In this document: positions 8,262 through 16,681 of the stretch, piece after piece
How the letters are laid out: every line of letters starts with the position of its first letter
How positions within the stretch are numbered: the stretch's first letter is position 1
Assembly: GCF_000243155.2 (NCBI RefSeq)
Contig: NC_018017.1
Coordinates: 682,001-746,000 of the forward strand
DNA: 64,000 nt
Origin: Desulfitobacterium dehalogenans ATCC 51507
GTDB taxonomy: Bacteria > Bacillota > Desulfitobacteriia > Desulfitobacteriales > Desulfitobacteriaceae
Direction of reading: 5' to 3'
Program-made: the position numbers and the translations under genes
Notes under the pieces: generated by a model
The model's input: the letters and a program-made list of their open reading frames with translations, nothing else
Told to the model about the DNA's origin: nothing
Databases searched by the model: none

Positions 8262-9203
8262 ATGCTGGATTTGGATAAAGCACAATTTACAGGTCGTGAT
8301 TTTATCTGTCTTCAAGATTTTACACCTGATGAGATTCTTCATATGCTCAAGGTCGCCAAAGAATTGAAAGGGGAACGGAAAGGGGGAACTCCCCATCCCA
8401 TCCTCCAAGGTAAGACCTTGGCCATGATTTTCACAAAGTCTTCCACACGGACCCGGGTTGCTTTTGAAGCCGGTATCCTCCAGCTGGGAGGGCATGCTTT
8501 ATTTTTGAGTAACCGGGATATTCAAATCGGACGTGGGGAACCTATAAAAGATACCGCTCGTGTCTTAACCCGGATGGTGGATGGAATCATGATAAGAACC
8601 CACAGCCATCAAGATGTGACGGAGTTGGCTAAGTATGCTGATATTCCCGTCATCAACGGTTTAAGCGATTTTCTTCATCCTACCCAAGTCCTGGCGGATC
8701 TACTGACTATCCAGGAATACAAACACCGTCTGGAAGGATTAAAGCTGACCTATATCGGTGATGGGAACAATATGGCCCACTCTCTAATGTTTGCCGGTAA
8801 AATGGGAATGCATGTGGTCATTGCCACTCCCGTTGGCTATAAGCCTGATGCTCAAGTTTTTGCTCAAGCACAGGCACAGGCTAAAAAACACGGCGGCCTG
8901 GTGGAATGGGTGGAGGATCCCCTCGCGGCAGCCAAGGGGGCCGATGTCCTCTACACCGATGTCTGGGCCAGCATGGGGCAGGAAGAAGAGGCCGCAATCC
9001 GTATGAAGGCCTTCCAAGGCTACCGAATCGACAGGGGGACTATGGAGATGGCTCAATCCGATGCCATTGTCATGCATTGTCTTCCGGCTCACCGGGGAGA
9101 AGAAATTACGGAAGAGGTTCTTGAAGGACCTCAATCCGTAATCTTTGATGAGGCTGAAAATCGACTCCACGCTCATAAAGCAATCATGGCTTTATTGATG
9201 TAA
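8262..9203 (+). CDS. argF: ornithine carbamoyltransferase
   Basis: Catalyses carbamoyl phosphate + ornithine to citrulline in cytosolic arginine synthesis. The 313-residue length is normal for the family. The carbamoyl-phosphate motif SSTRTR is at 60-65, HPTQ at 139-142, the ornithine-binding DVWASMGQ at 233-240 and the HCLPAHRG loop with its active Cys at about 272-279. It is the first gene of argF-argG-argH, all on the same strand, and candidate ARG boxes lie upstream. The ATG follows GGGAGAG. An arcB-type catabolic role is less likely given the argG/argH neighbours. Confidence 0.96.
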   Translation: MLDLDKAQFTGRDFICLQDFTPDEILHMLKVAKELKGERKGGTPHPILQGKTLAMIFTKSSTRTRVAFEAGILQLGGHALFLSNRDIQIGRGEPIKDTARVLTRMVDGIMIRTHSHQDVTELAKYADIPVINGLSDFLHPTQVLADLLTIQEYKHRLEGLKLTYIGDGNNMAHSLMFAGKMGMHVVIATPVGYKPDAQVFAQAQAQAKKHGGLVEWVEDPLAAAKGADVLYTDVWASMGQEEEAAIRMKAFQGYRIDRGTMEMAQSDAIVMHCLPAHRGEEITEEVLEGPQSVIFDEAENRLHAHKAIMALLM

Positions 9204-9341
9204 GAGGCAGGAATTTCGTGTTTTATCAAGAAATTAATAGAGTTAAAGTTTAAAGTGACTTCAGTCAGTCCTTTGTGAAGGATCTATTTTGGTTCATGCA
9301 CTATACTATAGTTATACATGTTAAGAAAGGAAGTTATCCCT

Positions 9342-10547
9342 ATGAAGAAGGTTGTTCTCGCGTATTCTGGAGGATTAGATACCTCTATCATTATCCCTTG
9401 GCTGAAAGAGAATTATGGTTATGAAGTCATTGCTATGGCTGCTGACTTGGGACAAGGAGAAGAGCTGGAGCCCCTCCACGAAAAAGCTATTAAGAGCGGA
9501 GCCAGTAAACTATATATCGAAGATCTGCAAGAAGAATTCGTTACGGATTTCATCTACCCCACCTTAAAAGCCGGAGCTGTCTATGAAGGTAAATATCTTC
9601 TGGGAACTTCCTTTGCCCGTCCCCTGATTGCCCAACGTTTAGTGGAGATTGCGGAAAAAGAGGGAGCTGTGGCCATTGCTCACGGTGCCACAGGAAAAGG
9701 AAATGACCAAGTTCGTTTTGAGCTGGCCGTCAAAGCCTTGAACCCTGATCTGGAGATTATTGCTCCCTGGCGGATCTGGGATATCAAATCCCGGGAAGAT
9801 GCTATCGACTATGCGGTTGAGAGGGGAATTCCTGTCCCTGTAACGAAGGATCGTCCTTATAGTATGGACCGTAATGTCTGGCATCTTAGCCATGAAGGGG
9901 GCGATTTAGAAGACCCTTGGAATGAGCCCCAAAAGGATCTCTATCTCCTTGGGGTTTCACCGGAGGATGCCCCCGATGAAGCCGAGTATCTGGAGTTGGA
10001 TTTTGAACAAGGTATTCCTGTCTCTTTAAATGGAGAAAAGCTAGGTCCTGTTCAGCTTTTGGAAGCCCTCAACGTGGCTGGCGGTAAGCATGGCATTGGC
10101 ATAGTAGATATGGTGGAAAATCGTTTGGTGGGAATGAAATCCCGGGGGGTTTATGAAACTCCTGGTGGAACCATTCTCTACACAGCCCATCAAGCCCTTG
10201 AACATCTGACCCTGGATCGTTTAACCCTTCATTATAAGGAACAAATCGCCCTGAAATATGCTGAGTTGGTTTACGATGGCGTTTGGCATTCTCCTTTACG
10301 GGAAGCCTTAGATGCTTTCGTGGATGTTACCCAGAAAAACGTCACAGGAACGGTACGTTTGAAGCTCTACAAAGGCAATTGCAGCTTAGCCGGTGTGAAA
10401 TCCCCCTACTCTCTCTATAGCGAAGAATTTGCCACTTTCGGGCGGGATGGGGTCTATAACCAAAAGGATGCAGAAGGCTTCATTAATCTCTTCGGCCTTC
10501 CTCTTAAAGTAAGAGCATTAATGGAAAAGAAATCAGGGTTGAGATAA
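9342..10547 (+). CDS. argG: argininosuccinate synthase
   Basis: Joins citrulline and aspartate with ATP hydrolysis to AMP and PPi, giving argininosuccinate. The start is the ATG at 9342, preceded by AAAGGAAG; the open frame reaches 9318 without a ribosome site. 401 residues is the usual size. The ATP pyrophosphatase P-loop SGGLDTS is at 8-14, followed by the expected [15 protein letters not shown] segment and the YSMDRNVWH region. It lies between argF and argH; the gap to argF is 138 bp, so it may also have its own promoter. Confidence 0.97.
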   Translation: MKKVVLAYSGGLDTSIIIPWLKENYGYEVIAMAADLGQGEELEPLHEKAIKSGASKLYIEDLQEEFVTDFIYPTLKAGAVYEGKYLLGTSFARPLIAQRLVEIAEKEGAVAIAHGATGKGNDQVRFELAVKALNPDLEIIAPWRIWDIKSREDAIDYAVERGIPVPVTKDRPYSMDRNVWHLSHEGGDLEDPWNEPQKDLYLLGVSPEDAPDEAEYLELDFEQGIPVSLNGEKLGPVQLLEALNVAGGKHGIGIVDMVENRLVGMKSRGVYETPGGTILYTAHQALEHLTLDRLTLHYKEQIALKYAELVYDGVWHSPLREALDAFVDVTQKNVTGTVRLKLYKGNCSLAGVKSPYSLYSEEFATFGRDGVYNQKDAEGFINLFGLPLKVRALMEKKSGLR

Positions 10548-10560
10548 AGGAAACTTACTT

Positions 10561-10587
10561 CATATGGAGCACATACTCCATATGGAG
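10561..10587. repeat. inverted repeat in the argG-argH gap
   Basis: CATATGGAG at 10561-10569 and CTCCATATG at 10576-10584, overlapping a further 12-bp palindrome CTCCATATGGAG at 10576-10587. It could be an operator or an RNA hairpin; nothing links it to a specific factor. Confidence 0.35.
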
Positions 10588-10631
10588 TTTAGTTGACTTA
10601 TCCACTGTATGTATAATTGGATAAGAGAGAT

Positions 10632-10655
10632 AAAGCGCCCTCAGGGCGCTTTTCT
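10632..10655 (+). terminator. short GC-rich hairpin with T-run before argH
   Basis: AAAGCGCCC and GGGCGCTTT separated by TCA, then a short T-run, only about 25 bp upstream of the argH start. It may partially terminate argFG transcripts (attenuation) or be an mRNA end with argH having its own promoter. Confidence 0.6.
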
Positions 10656-10678
10656 TAGCATGAAAGGATGAAGCATAG

Positions 10679-12064
10679 ATGAAACTTTGGGGTGGTCGCT
10701 TTGAAAAATCAACGGATACCTTAGTGGAGGATTTTCATTCCTCAATTTCCTTTGATCAACGGTTGTACAAGCAGGATATTCAAGGAAGTGTTGCCCATGC
10801 GCGGATGCTGGGTGAGATCGGGGTCCTGACCTCTGAAGAGGCACAGCAAATCATTGAAGGCCTTAAAGGCATTCTAACAGACATCCAAGAGGGAAAAATC
10901 CAATTCGAAATCGGGGCCGAAGACATACATATGAATGTAGAGAAGCTCCTCACGGAGCGGATAGGGACCGTAGGGAAGAAGGTTCATACGGGACGTAGCC
11001 GCAATGATCAGGTAGCCCTGGATCTGCGTCTGTTTCTTCGGGAAGAAATCGACCATACTCAAGAGCTGCTGGTCACCCTTCTGCGCACTGTTTTAAATCT
11101 CGCCAAGGAACATCTGGAGACCTATATGCCGGGCTATACTCACCTGCAAAAAGCCCAGCCCATCTCCTTTGCCCACCATATGATGGCCTACGCCCAAATG
11201 TTTCTTCGGGATTTAGGCCGACTAAAAGATACTCGCAAACGGCTCAATGTATCCCCCTTAGGCTCCGGGGCTTTAGCAGGGACCACTTTCCCCTTAAAGC
11301 GGGAGATGGTGGCTCAGGAGCTGGGCTTTGACGGCATCACCTGGAATTCTCTCGATGGAGTGAGTGATCGGGATTTTGCTTTGGAATTCCTCAGTGCAGC
11401 CTCCATCTTGATGATGCATCTGAGTCGTCTCTGCGAGGAATTGGTTCTTTGGTCCACAGGAGAATTTCAATTTGTGATTATGGATGATGGCTACTCCACC
11501 GGATCCAGCATTATGCCTCAGAAGAAGAACCCCGACGTGGCTGAATTAGTCCGGGGAAAAACAGGCCGTGTCTATGGTGATCTTATCGCTTTGCTTACCG
11601 TAATGAAAGGACTCCCTTTAGCTTATAATAAGGATATGCAGGAAGATAAGGAGCAGGTCTTTGATGCAGTGGATACCATCCAGAAATCCCTCCTCGTGGT
11701 AGAACCCATGCTCCGCACCATGAAGGTCAATAAAAAGGCTATGGCTGAAGGTGCCAAGGGGGGCTTTACCAATGCTACGGATTTAGCGGATTATCTGGCC
11801 AAGAAAAATGTACCTTTTAGAGAAGCCCATGAAATCGTCGGTAAGCTGGTTCTTTACTGCTCCAAACAAAGCTGTGGTTTGGAAGATCTCACCTTAGAGG
11901 AGTTTCAAGAGCATTCACATGTATTTGCAGAGGATCTTTTTGAAAGCATCGGTATAGAGTACTGCGTCCGTCAACGCCATATTCCTGGCGGACCTTCTCC
12001 CGAAAGTGTGGTTCAAGCTATTCTCCGGACGGAGGATATTTTGGAACAATTTATTAGTGGATAA
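10679..12064 (+). CDS. argH: argininosuccinate lyase
   Basis: Cleaves argininosuccinate to arginine and fumarate, the last step of arginine synthesis. It has 461 residues, a typical length. Conserved blocks of the fumarase/aspartase superfamily are TGRSRNDQ at 104-111, GYTHLQ at 152-157 and the signature GSSIMPQKKNP at 275-285 containing the mobile catalytic Ser. The start ATG is only about 25 bp after a GC-rich hairpin. The stop codon abuts the first of four perfect DnaA boxes. It completes the argF-argG-argH set. Confidence 0.97.
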   Translation: MKLWGGRFEKSTDTLVEDFHSSISFDQRLYKQDIQGSVAHARMLGEIGVLTSEEAQQIIEGLKGILTDIQEGKIQFEIGAEDIHMNVEKLLTERIGTVGKKVHTGRSRNDQVALDLRLFLREEIDHTQELLVTLLRTVLNLAKEHLETYMPGYTHLQKAQPISFAHHMMAYAQMFLRDLGRLKDTRKRLNVSPLGSGALAGTTFPLKREMVAQELGFDGITWNSLDGVSDRDFALEFLSAASILMMHLSRLCEELVLWSTGEFQFVIMDDGYSTGSSIMPQKKNPDVAELVRGKTGRVYGDLIALLTVMKGLPLAYNKDMQEDKEQVFDAVDTIQKSLLVVEPMLRTMKVNKKAMAEGAKGGFTNATDLADYLAKKNVPFREAHEIVGKLVLYCSKQSCGLEDLTLEEFQEHSHVFAEDLFESIGIEYCVRQRHIPGGPSPESVVQAILRTEDILEQFISG

Positions 12065-12219
12065 TGTGGATAAGTGGGAAAACCTGTGGATAACTTGGGG
12101 TGATACCTATACGGGGTATAAATAAAAAGCAAGATATCCTGAAAATCAACAGGTACAAGCCCGTATGCATAGAAATACCTTAGAAGGCCTGTGCATAGTG
12201 TGGATAACTTTGTGGATAA
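12065..12219 (+). promoter_or_regulatory. cluster of four perfect DnaA boxes
   Basis: TGTGGATAA (the complement of the consensus TTATCCACA) occurs exactly at 12065-12073, 12085-12093, 12199-12207 and 12211-12219, all in one orientation. Near-matches follow at 12243-12251 and 12272-12282. The pairs are spaced 20 and 12 bp. No dnaA, dnaN or replication gene is nearby, so this is not an obvious oriC. It resembles DnaA-titration or regulatory clusters elsewhere on Bacillus-type chromosomes. The rest of the gap to 12393 shows only the ribosome site of the next gene. Confidence 0.65.
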
Positions 12220-12393
12220 CTGCAGAATAAGTCCCAGGTTCACGGGGATAATTTGGGATAGATTCCTCTTTTGTGGGGATAAAATGAGGACAAATGTGTG
12301 TAAACACATCTTACTAGGAAAGAGAAAGTTAAGGGAAGGCCACATAGAAAGAGGGAAGAAAAGGGATTCGGTACTAAAGAGGGGGCTATTTAA

Positions 12394-13851
12394 GTGCAGG
12401 ACATTGCATTATTAACTGATTTATATCAACTCACCATGATGCAAGGCTATTACCAAAATGGCTATGAAGATAAGGAAGCGGTCTTTGATCTCTATTTTCG
12501 CAAAATCCCCAGTGGCGGCGGCTACGCCATAGCTGCGGGTTTAGAGCAAGTTGTGGAGTATATTGAAAGTTTGCGGTTTTCTCCTGGGGATATAGCTTAT
12601 CTCAAGGGATTGGGCATGTTCGATGAGGGGTTTCTCAAGGTATTGAAGGATTTCCGATTCAATGGCGATATAGATGCCGTGCCTGAGGGGACCGTGGTTT
12701 TTCCCTATGAACCTCTGGTACGGGTAAAAGCCCGGATTTTTGAAGCCCAGCTCATCGAGACGGCACTTCTAAATATAGTGAATTTCGAGACGCTCATTGC
12801 TACGAAAGCCTCCCGAGTGGTAGCCGCTGCCGGTGGAGACAGTGTCATGGAATTTGGTTTAAGACGAGCTCAAGGACCTGATGCCGGGATATTAGGTTCA
12901 CGGGCAGCTTTTATCGGTGGGTGTCAATTTACCTCCAATGTGCTGGCTGGAAAACGCTATGGTATACCCCTATCCGGGACTCAAGCTCATAGTTGGATTC
13001 AGTGCTTTCCCAGCGAACTGGAAGCCTTCCGGGCTTATGCCAGAACCTTCCCGGATCAATGCTTGCTTTTAGTGGATACCTATAATGTACTTAAATCCGG
13101 AGTCCCCAACGCCATCAAGGTGGGGCTGGAGCTGGAGGCGGAGGGACATCGTTTCTTAGGCATCCGCATTGACAGCGGTGACTTAACCTATCTCTCCCGG
13201 GAGGCTCGTAAAATGTTGGATGAAGCAGGTCTTAAAAATGCCCACATCGTGGCCTCTAATGATCTGGATGAGCATACCATCTCAGCTATTCGCGCCCAAG
13301 GAGCGGCTATTGATTCCTGGGGGGTAGGGACTCACTTAATTACCTCCAAGGACACCCCAGCTTTAGGCGGAGTCTATAAACTCTCCGCCGAAGGTCAGAA
13401 TGGAGACTTTGAGCCCCGTCTCAAAGTCTCAGAGAATATCTCCAAGATAACCAACCCCGGCGTTAAGAAGATTGTGCGTTTTTATGATCGGGGGGGAAAG
13501 GCGATGGCGGATCTGATTGCCTTAGAGGAGGAGCATTTCGAGGAGCCTTTGACTATCTTCGACCCTATTGAGACCTGGAAGCGCAAGACTCTCACTGATT
13601 TTAAGACCCGGGAGCTCCTGGTGCCGGTTTTCCGAGGGGGTAAGCGAGTCTATGAGTTGCCCTATCTCAAAGATATTCAGACCTACGCCCAACATGAATG
13701 TGAGACCTTGTGGGATGAAGTGAAACGTTTGGTTAACCCTCATCGCTACATCGTGGACTTATCACCAAAGCTCTTCGAACTTAGGCAGTCTCTACTTCTT
13801 GAAATCAGCACTAAGGTAGAGGAAGGTCAGTCAAGAGGATTATCTGAGTAA
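12394..13851 (+). CDS. pncB: nicotinate phosphoribosyltransferase
   Basis: Converts nicotinate and PRPP to nicotinate mononucleotide, the entry step of NAD salvage. It has 485 residues and starts with GTG at 12394 after AGAGGGGG. The N-terminal LLTDLYQLTMMQGY, the FGLRRAQGPDAG segment (about 152-163) and IRIDSGDLTYLS (about 257-268) are typical of the Firmicutes long form. nadE follows 22 bp downstream, giving a compact NAD module in which the adenylyltransferase nadD would be elsewhere. Upstream is the DnaA-box cluster. Confidence 0.95.
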   Translation: MQDIALLTDLYQLTMMQGYYQNGYEDKEAVFDLYFRKIPSGGGYAIAAGLEQVVEYIESLRFSPGDIAYLKGLGMFDEGFLKVLKDFRFNGDIDAVPEGTVVFPYEPLVRVKARIFEAQLIETALLNIVNFETLIATKASRVVAAAGGDSVMEFGLRRAQGPDAGILGSRAAFIGGCQFTSNVLAGKRYGIPLSGTQAHSWIQCFPSELEAFRAYARTFPDQCLLLVDTYNVLKSGVPNAIKVGLELEAEGHRFLGIRIDSGDLTYLSREARKMLDEAGLKNAHIVASNDLDEHTISAIRAQGAAIDSWGVGTHLITSKDTPALGGVYKLSAEGQNGDFEPRLKVSENISKITNPGVKKIVRFYDRGGKAMADLIALEEEHFEEPLTIFDPIETWKRKTLTDFKTRELLVPVFRGGKRVYELPYLKDIQTYAQHECETLWDEVKRLVNPHRYIVDLSPKLFELRQSLLLEISTKVEEGQSRGLSE

Positions 13852-13873
13852 CTTACATAAGGAGGATAAAACT

Positions 13874-14641
13874 ATGTGGAGTGCTGAGGAATTAGAAACA
13901 CGAATTAACCGGGCTGTGGAGTGGCTTCGGGAGTGTGTCCATGAGGCTCATGCCCAGGGGTTAGTGATCGGTGTCTCAGGCGGGGTTGATTCAGCAGTGG
14001 TAGCGGGGTTATGTAAGCGGGCTTTCCCCTATAACTCCATCGGAGTCATACTACCGGCTGGGTCCAATCCTGCGGACAGAGAAGATGCATGGCTTACGAC
14101 AGAGGCCCTATCACTCAAGACTGTTGAAATTGATCTGACCCAAGCCCACCAAGGCATCCTGACTTCGGTCAAAGAAGTTCTTACTGCTCAAGGGTATACC
14201 TTCGAAGAACGATTAAGTCAAGGAAACCTTAAGGCACGCCTGCGTATGTCCGCCTTATACGCTGTAGCCAACTCCCTTAATTATCTTGTGGTAGGGACGG
14301 ACAATGCTCCCGAAGCTTATACAGGTTATTTCACCAAATACGGTGATGGGGGAGTGGATATTCTCCCGATTGCGTCCCTGACTAAGACCGAAGTGCGAGC
14401 CTGGGCTGCTCAACTGGGCCTTCCGGAAAAGATAGTGAATCGGGTTCCCACAGCCGGATTATGGGAAGGGCAAACCGATGAGCAGGAAATGGGCATTACC
14501 TATGACCTGATTGACCGGTATCTTCTTGGGGAAGAGATACCCGAAGAAATACAAGAGAAGATTGAGAAAATGCACCGGCAGAGTAACCATAAAAGACAGC
14601 TCCCTCCAACCCTGAATTTGCCTAAACTTCCAAAGCTATAA
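13874..14641 (+). CDS. nadE: NH3-dependent NAD(+) synthetase
   Basis: Amidates deamido-NAD to NAD with ATP and ammonia. It has 255 residues with no glutaminase domain, so it is the ammonia-dependent type. The PP-loop SGGVDS is at 35-40, and GTDNAPEAYTGYFTKYGDGG is the expected second ATP/NAD-binding segment. The ATG has AAGGAGG upstream, and the gene is 22 bp after pncB in one operon. The sequence PTAGLWEGQTDE matches the P2-loop of the family. Confidence 0.95.
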   Translation: MWSAEELETRINRAVEWLRECVHEAHAQGLVIGVSGGVDSAVVAGLCKRAFPYNSIGVILPAGSNPADREDAWLTTEALSLKTVEIDLTQAHQGILTSVKEVLTAQGYTFEERLSQGNLKARLRMSALYAVANSLNYLVVGTDNAPEAYTGYFTKYGDGGVDILPIASLTKTEVRAWAAQLGLPEKIVNRVPTAGLWEGQTDEQEMGITYDLIDRYLLGEEIPEEIQEKIEKMHRQSNHKRQLPPTLNLPKLPKL

Positions 14642-14753
14642 GACGATTTTTCAGCCTCAGACGGGTAAAAAATGGTATACTATAATATAAATGTCATACT
14701 TAAGCATGCAAAAGTTAAAGCAAAGAAGAGTAATGAGAAAGAGGTAGAAACAG

Positions 14754-15434
14754 ATGGAATTAATCTATACGGGAAAGACAAAAGATGTCTATGCCTTAGA
14801 AGACGGTAACTGCTTGCTGAAATTCAAAGATGATGTCACTGGGGAAAATGGGGTCTTTGATCCGGGGGCTAACACCGTGGGATTACAAATCGAAGGAGCA
14901 GGAAAAGCAGGTCTTCTGCTGACCAAGTATTTTTTTGAGAAATTAAACGCTCTAGGCATCCCAACCCATTATATCGATGCAGACCTCGAAGCAGGCACCA
15001 TGAAAGTAAAAAAAGCCACCCCTTTCGGACAAGGCTTAGAAGTCATTTGCCGCTATCGGGCGGTAGGAAGCTTTCTGCGCCGCTATGGGAAATACGCTCA
15101 AGATGGACAACTTTTGGATGCTTTTGTGGAAGTAACCCTGAAAGATGACGACAGAAATGATCCACCGATTACTGAAGATGCCTTGGACATGCTGGGAATT
15201 CTGTCTAAAGATGAATATAAAGTGTTGAAAGAATTAACTCAGAAGATTGCGGGGATCGTAAAGGAAGAGTTGGCACAAAAAGGCCTGGAACTCTATGATA
15301 TCAAATTTGAGTTTGGCAGAATCGGTGATGACAAGCAGATCGCTTTGATCGATGAGATCTCCGGAGGAAATATGCGGGCCTATCAAGACGGGCGCCGGGT
15401 GGAACCTTTGGAATTAGAAGAATTGATGCGCTGA
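14754..15434 (+). CDS. purC: phosphoribosylaminoimidazole-succinocarboxamide synthase-like protein
   Basis: The family adds aspartate to CAIR to form SAICAR in purine synthesis. It has 226 residues, slightly shorter than the usual 235-240. The N-terminal MELIYTGKTKDVY contains the GKTK nucleotide loop, ICRYRAVGSFLRRYG (about 99-113) fits the substrate-binding segment, and IALIDEISGGNMR (about 196-208) replaces the usual DEISPDTCRLW. The last change is notable: the canonical SPDTCRLWD motif is not preserved. No other pur gene is adjacent, so a divergent function is possible. Confidence 0.75.
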   Translation: MELIYTGKTKDVYALEDGNCLLKFKDDVTGENGVFDPGANTVGLQIEGAGKAGLLLTKYFFEKLNALGIPTHYIDADLEAGTMKVKKATPFGQGLEVICRYRAVGSFLRRYGKYAQDGQLLDAFVEVTLKDDDRNDPPITEDALDMLGILSKDEYKVLKELTQKIAGIVKEELAQKGLELYDIKFEFGRIGDDKQIALIDEISGGNMRAYQDGRRVEPLELEELMR

Positions 15435-15461
15435 AGATAACTTAAAGGAGAGAACAGTCCT

Positions 15462-16022
15462 TTGCGAATAGGTGTAGACATTGACGGAGTGGTTTCCGAC
15501 AGCTATAAGGCTTGGGTCAAAAAACTGAACCGTCATTTTGGAACCAATATCTTAGAACTGAAGAATTACGATATGCATTTGGATTTTGGTGTGTCCTGGG
15601 AGGATATGGGGAAGTACTTCGAAGATAATGTGGCCACCCTGTTCGATATCCCTGATCCGATGGTCGGTGCTAAGGAAGGCATTGAAAAGCTCCTCCGCCA
15701 GGGCCATGAGGTGGTCTATGTTACTGCCCGATCTCTGGATGAGGAAGTCTATACTCTTCGTTGGATGAAAAAGCACAAGATACCCCATGAAAAGATCCTC
15801 TTTACGGGCTTCCAAAGTAAAGTGGATTATGTGTTGCAGTGGCAACTGGAAATATTCTTGGAGGATTTTCTAGGGAATGCCCAGGCAATTTCTGAAGTAG
15901 GAGTACCCGTGCTCCTCTTGGATGCCAGCTATAACCAAGGGGACTTGCCTTCAGGAATTATCCGTTGCCAGGACTGGCAGGAGATATTGAAGGAGATCGG
16001 AAGAAGATCATCTTATTCGTAA
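15462..16022 (+). CDS. HAD-family 5'-nucleotidase-like phosphatase
   Basis: 186 residues starting with TTG at 15462, with AAAGGAGAG upstream. The N-terminus VDIDGVVSDSY has the DxDG nucleophile motif (Asp6, Asp8), VVYVTARS gives motif II, and the later EIFLEDFLGNA supplies the acidic motif. The layout fits the 5'(3')-deoxyribonucleotidase (NT5C) branch. It lies 27 bp after the purC-like gene and is probably cotranscribed, which agrees with a nucleotide-related substrate. A strong terminator follows. Confidence 0.75.
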   Translation: MRIGVDIDGVVSDSYKAWVKKLNRHFGTNILELKNYDMHLDFGVSWEDMGKYFEDNVATLFDIPDPMVGAKEGIEKLLRQGHEVVYVTARSLDEEVYTLRWMKKHKIPHEKILFTGFQSKVDYVLQWQLEIFLEDFLGNAQAISEVGVPVLLLDASYNQGDLPSGIIRCQDWQEILKEIGRRSSYS

Positions 16023-16037
16023 TCTATCACTATGTAA

Positions 16038-16072
16038 AAAAGGAATGGCCCCACAGGGGCCATTTCTTTTTT
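16038..16072 (+). terminator. rho-independent terminator after the nucleotidase gene
   Basis: GAATGGCCCC at 16043-16052 pairs with GGGGCCATTTC at 16056-16066 across a 3-nt loop. A-rich on the left and T6 on the right. Confidence 0.9.
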
Positions 16073-16112
16073 ACGTATCAGGCTTCCATACAGTATGATG
16101 CACCTTTATTTC

Positions 16113-16454
16113 TCAGCCAATGTTATCTTCTTCGGTCTGTGGCTTATGTCTTTTGTCGATGACATGCTGCATAGCCATCAATGGATGATGAAGGATCATT
16201 CGGGGGCCTGAGTAGCGCATGATGGTTCGAATCTTTTCCCGCATATCCTTTTTATAACAATGGATGGGACAATCACCGCATACCGGCTTATCTTCTCCAA
16301 ACCTGCAATGCTCTGCCCGCCTCTGAGAATAGGTCAAAAGTTCCTGGCACTCTGTACATAGGTTACCCTTAGGTTTATGGTTATCTTTACAATAGAGCAT
16401 GATCATGACTTCGACGGTCTTTTTTTCCCGTTCCGCACGAGTAGTCTGAGCCAT
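16113..16454 (-). CDS. nitrous oxide-stimulated promoter family protein
   Basis: 113 residues with a dense set of conserved Cys and His: LYCKDNH, LCTECQELLTYSQRRAEHC, KPVCGDCPIHCYKKDMRE, and RYSGPRMILHHPLMAMQH at the C-terminus. This is the pattern of the family named after a nitrous oxide-stimulated promoter (PF11756). The Cys pairs probably bind zinc or an Fe-S cluster. No function has been shown for the family as far as I know. It is monocistronic, with GGAGGGG before the ATG. Confidence 0.85.
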   Translation of the reverse strand: MAQTTRAEREKKTVEVMIMLYCKDNHKPKGNLCTECQELLTYSQRRAEHCRFGEDKPVCGDCPIHCYKKDMREKIRTIMRYSGPRMILHHPLMAMQHVIDKRHKPQTEEDNIG

Positions 16455-16681
16455 GTTACCCCTCCTCCACCAGTGAAGGCCTTTATCTATTTAATTAATA
16501 GTATAACATAGTAAGCCCCGGCTACGAATTTTTATTCTAAACTTGCTTTGATCTATTTCCTCAATAAACTCCTAAAGCCCTGAATCACAGAAGCATCCGG
16601 TGATTCAGGGCTAAAGTAAAGTACCTAAAACGGTGGTGAATTAAATAGAGCATTATTATGGTTATTCTATCGAACTATTTG

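Noticed and set aside
10588-10618. Promoter TTGACT...TATAAT before argH
   Set aside because: The spacer is only 13 nt, too short for a normal sigma-A promoter.
12065-12393. Chromosomal origin oriC
   Set aside because: DnaA boxes are present, but there is no dnaA/dnaN neighbour or AT-rich unwinding region next to them.
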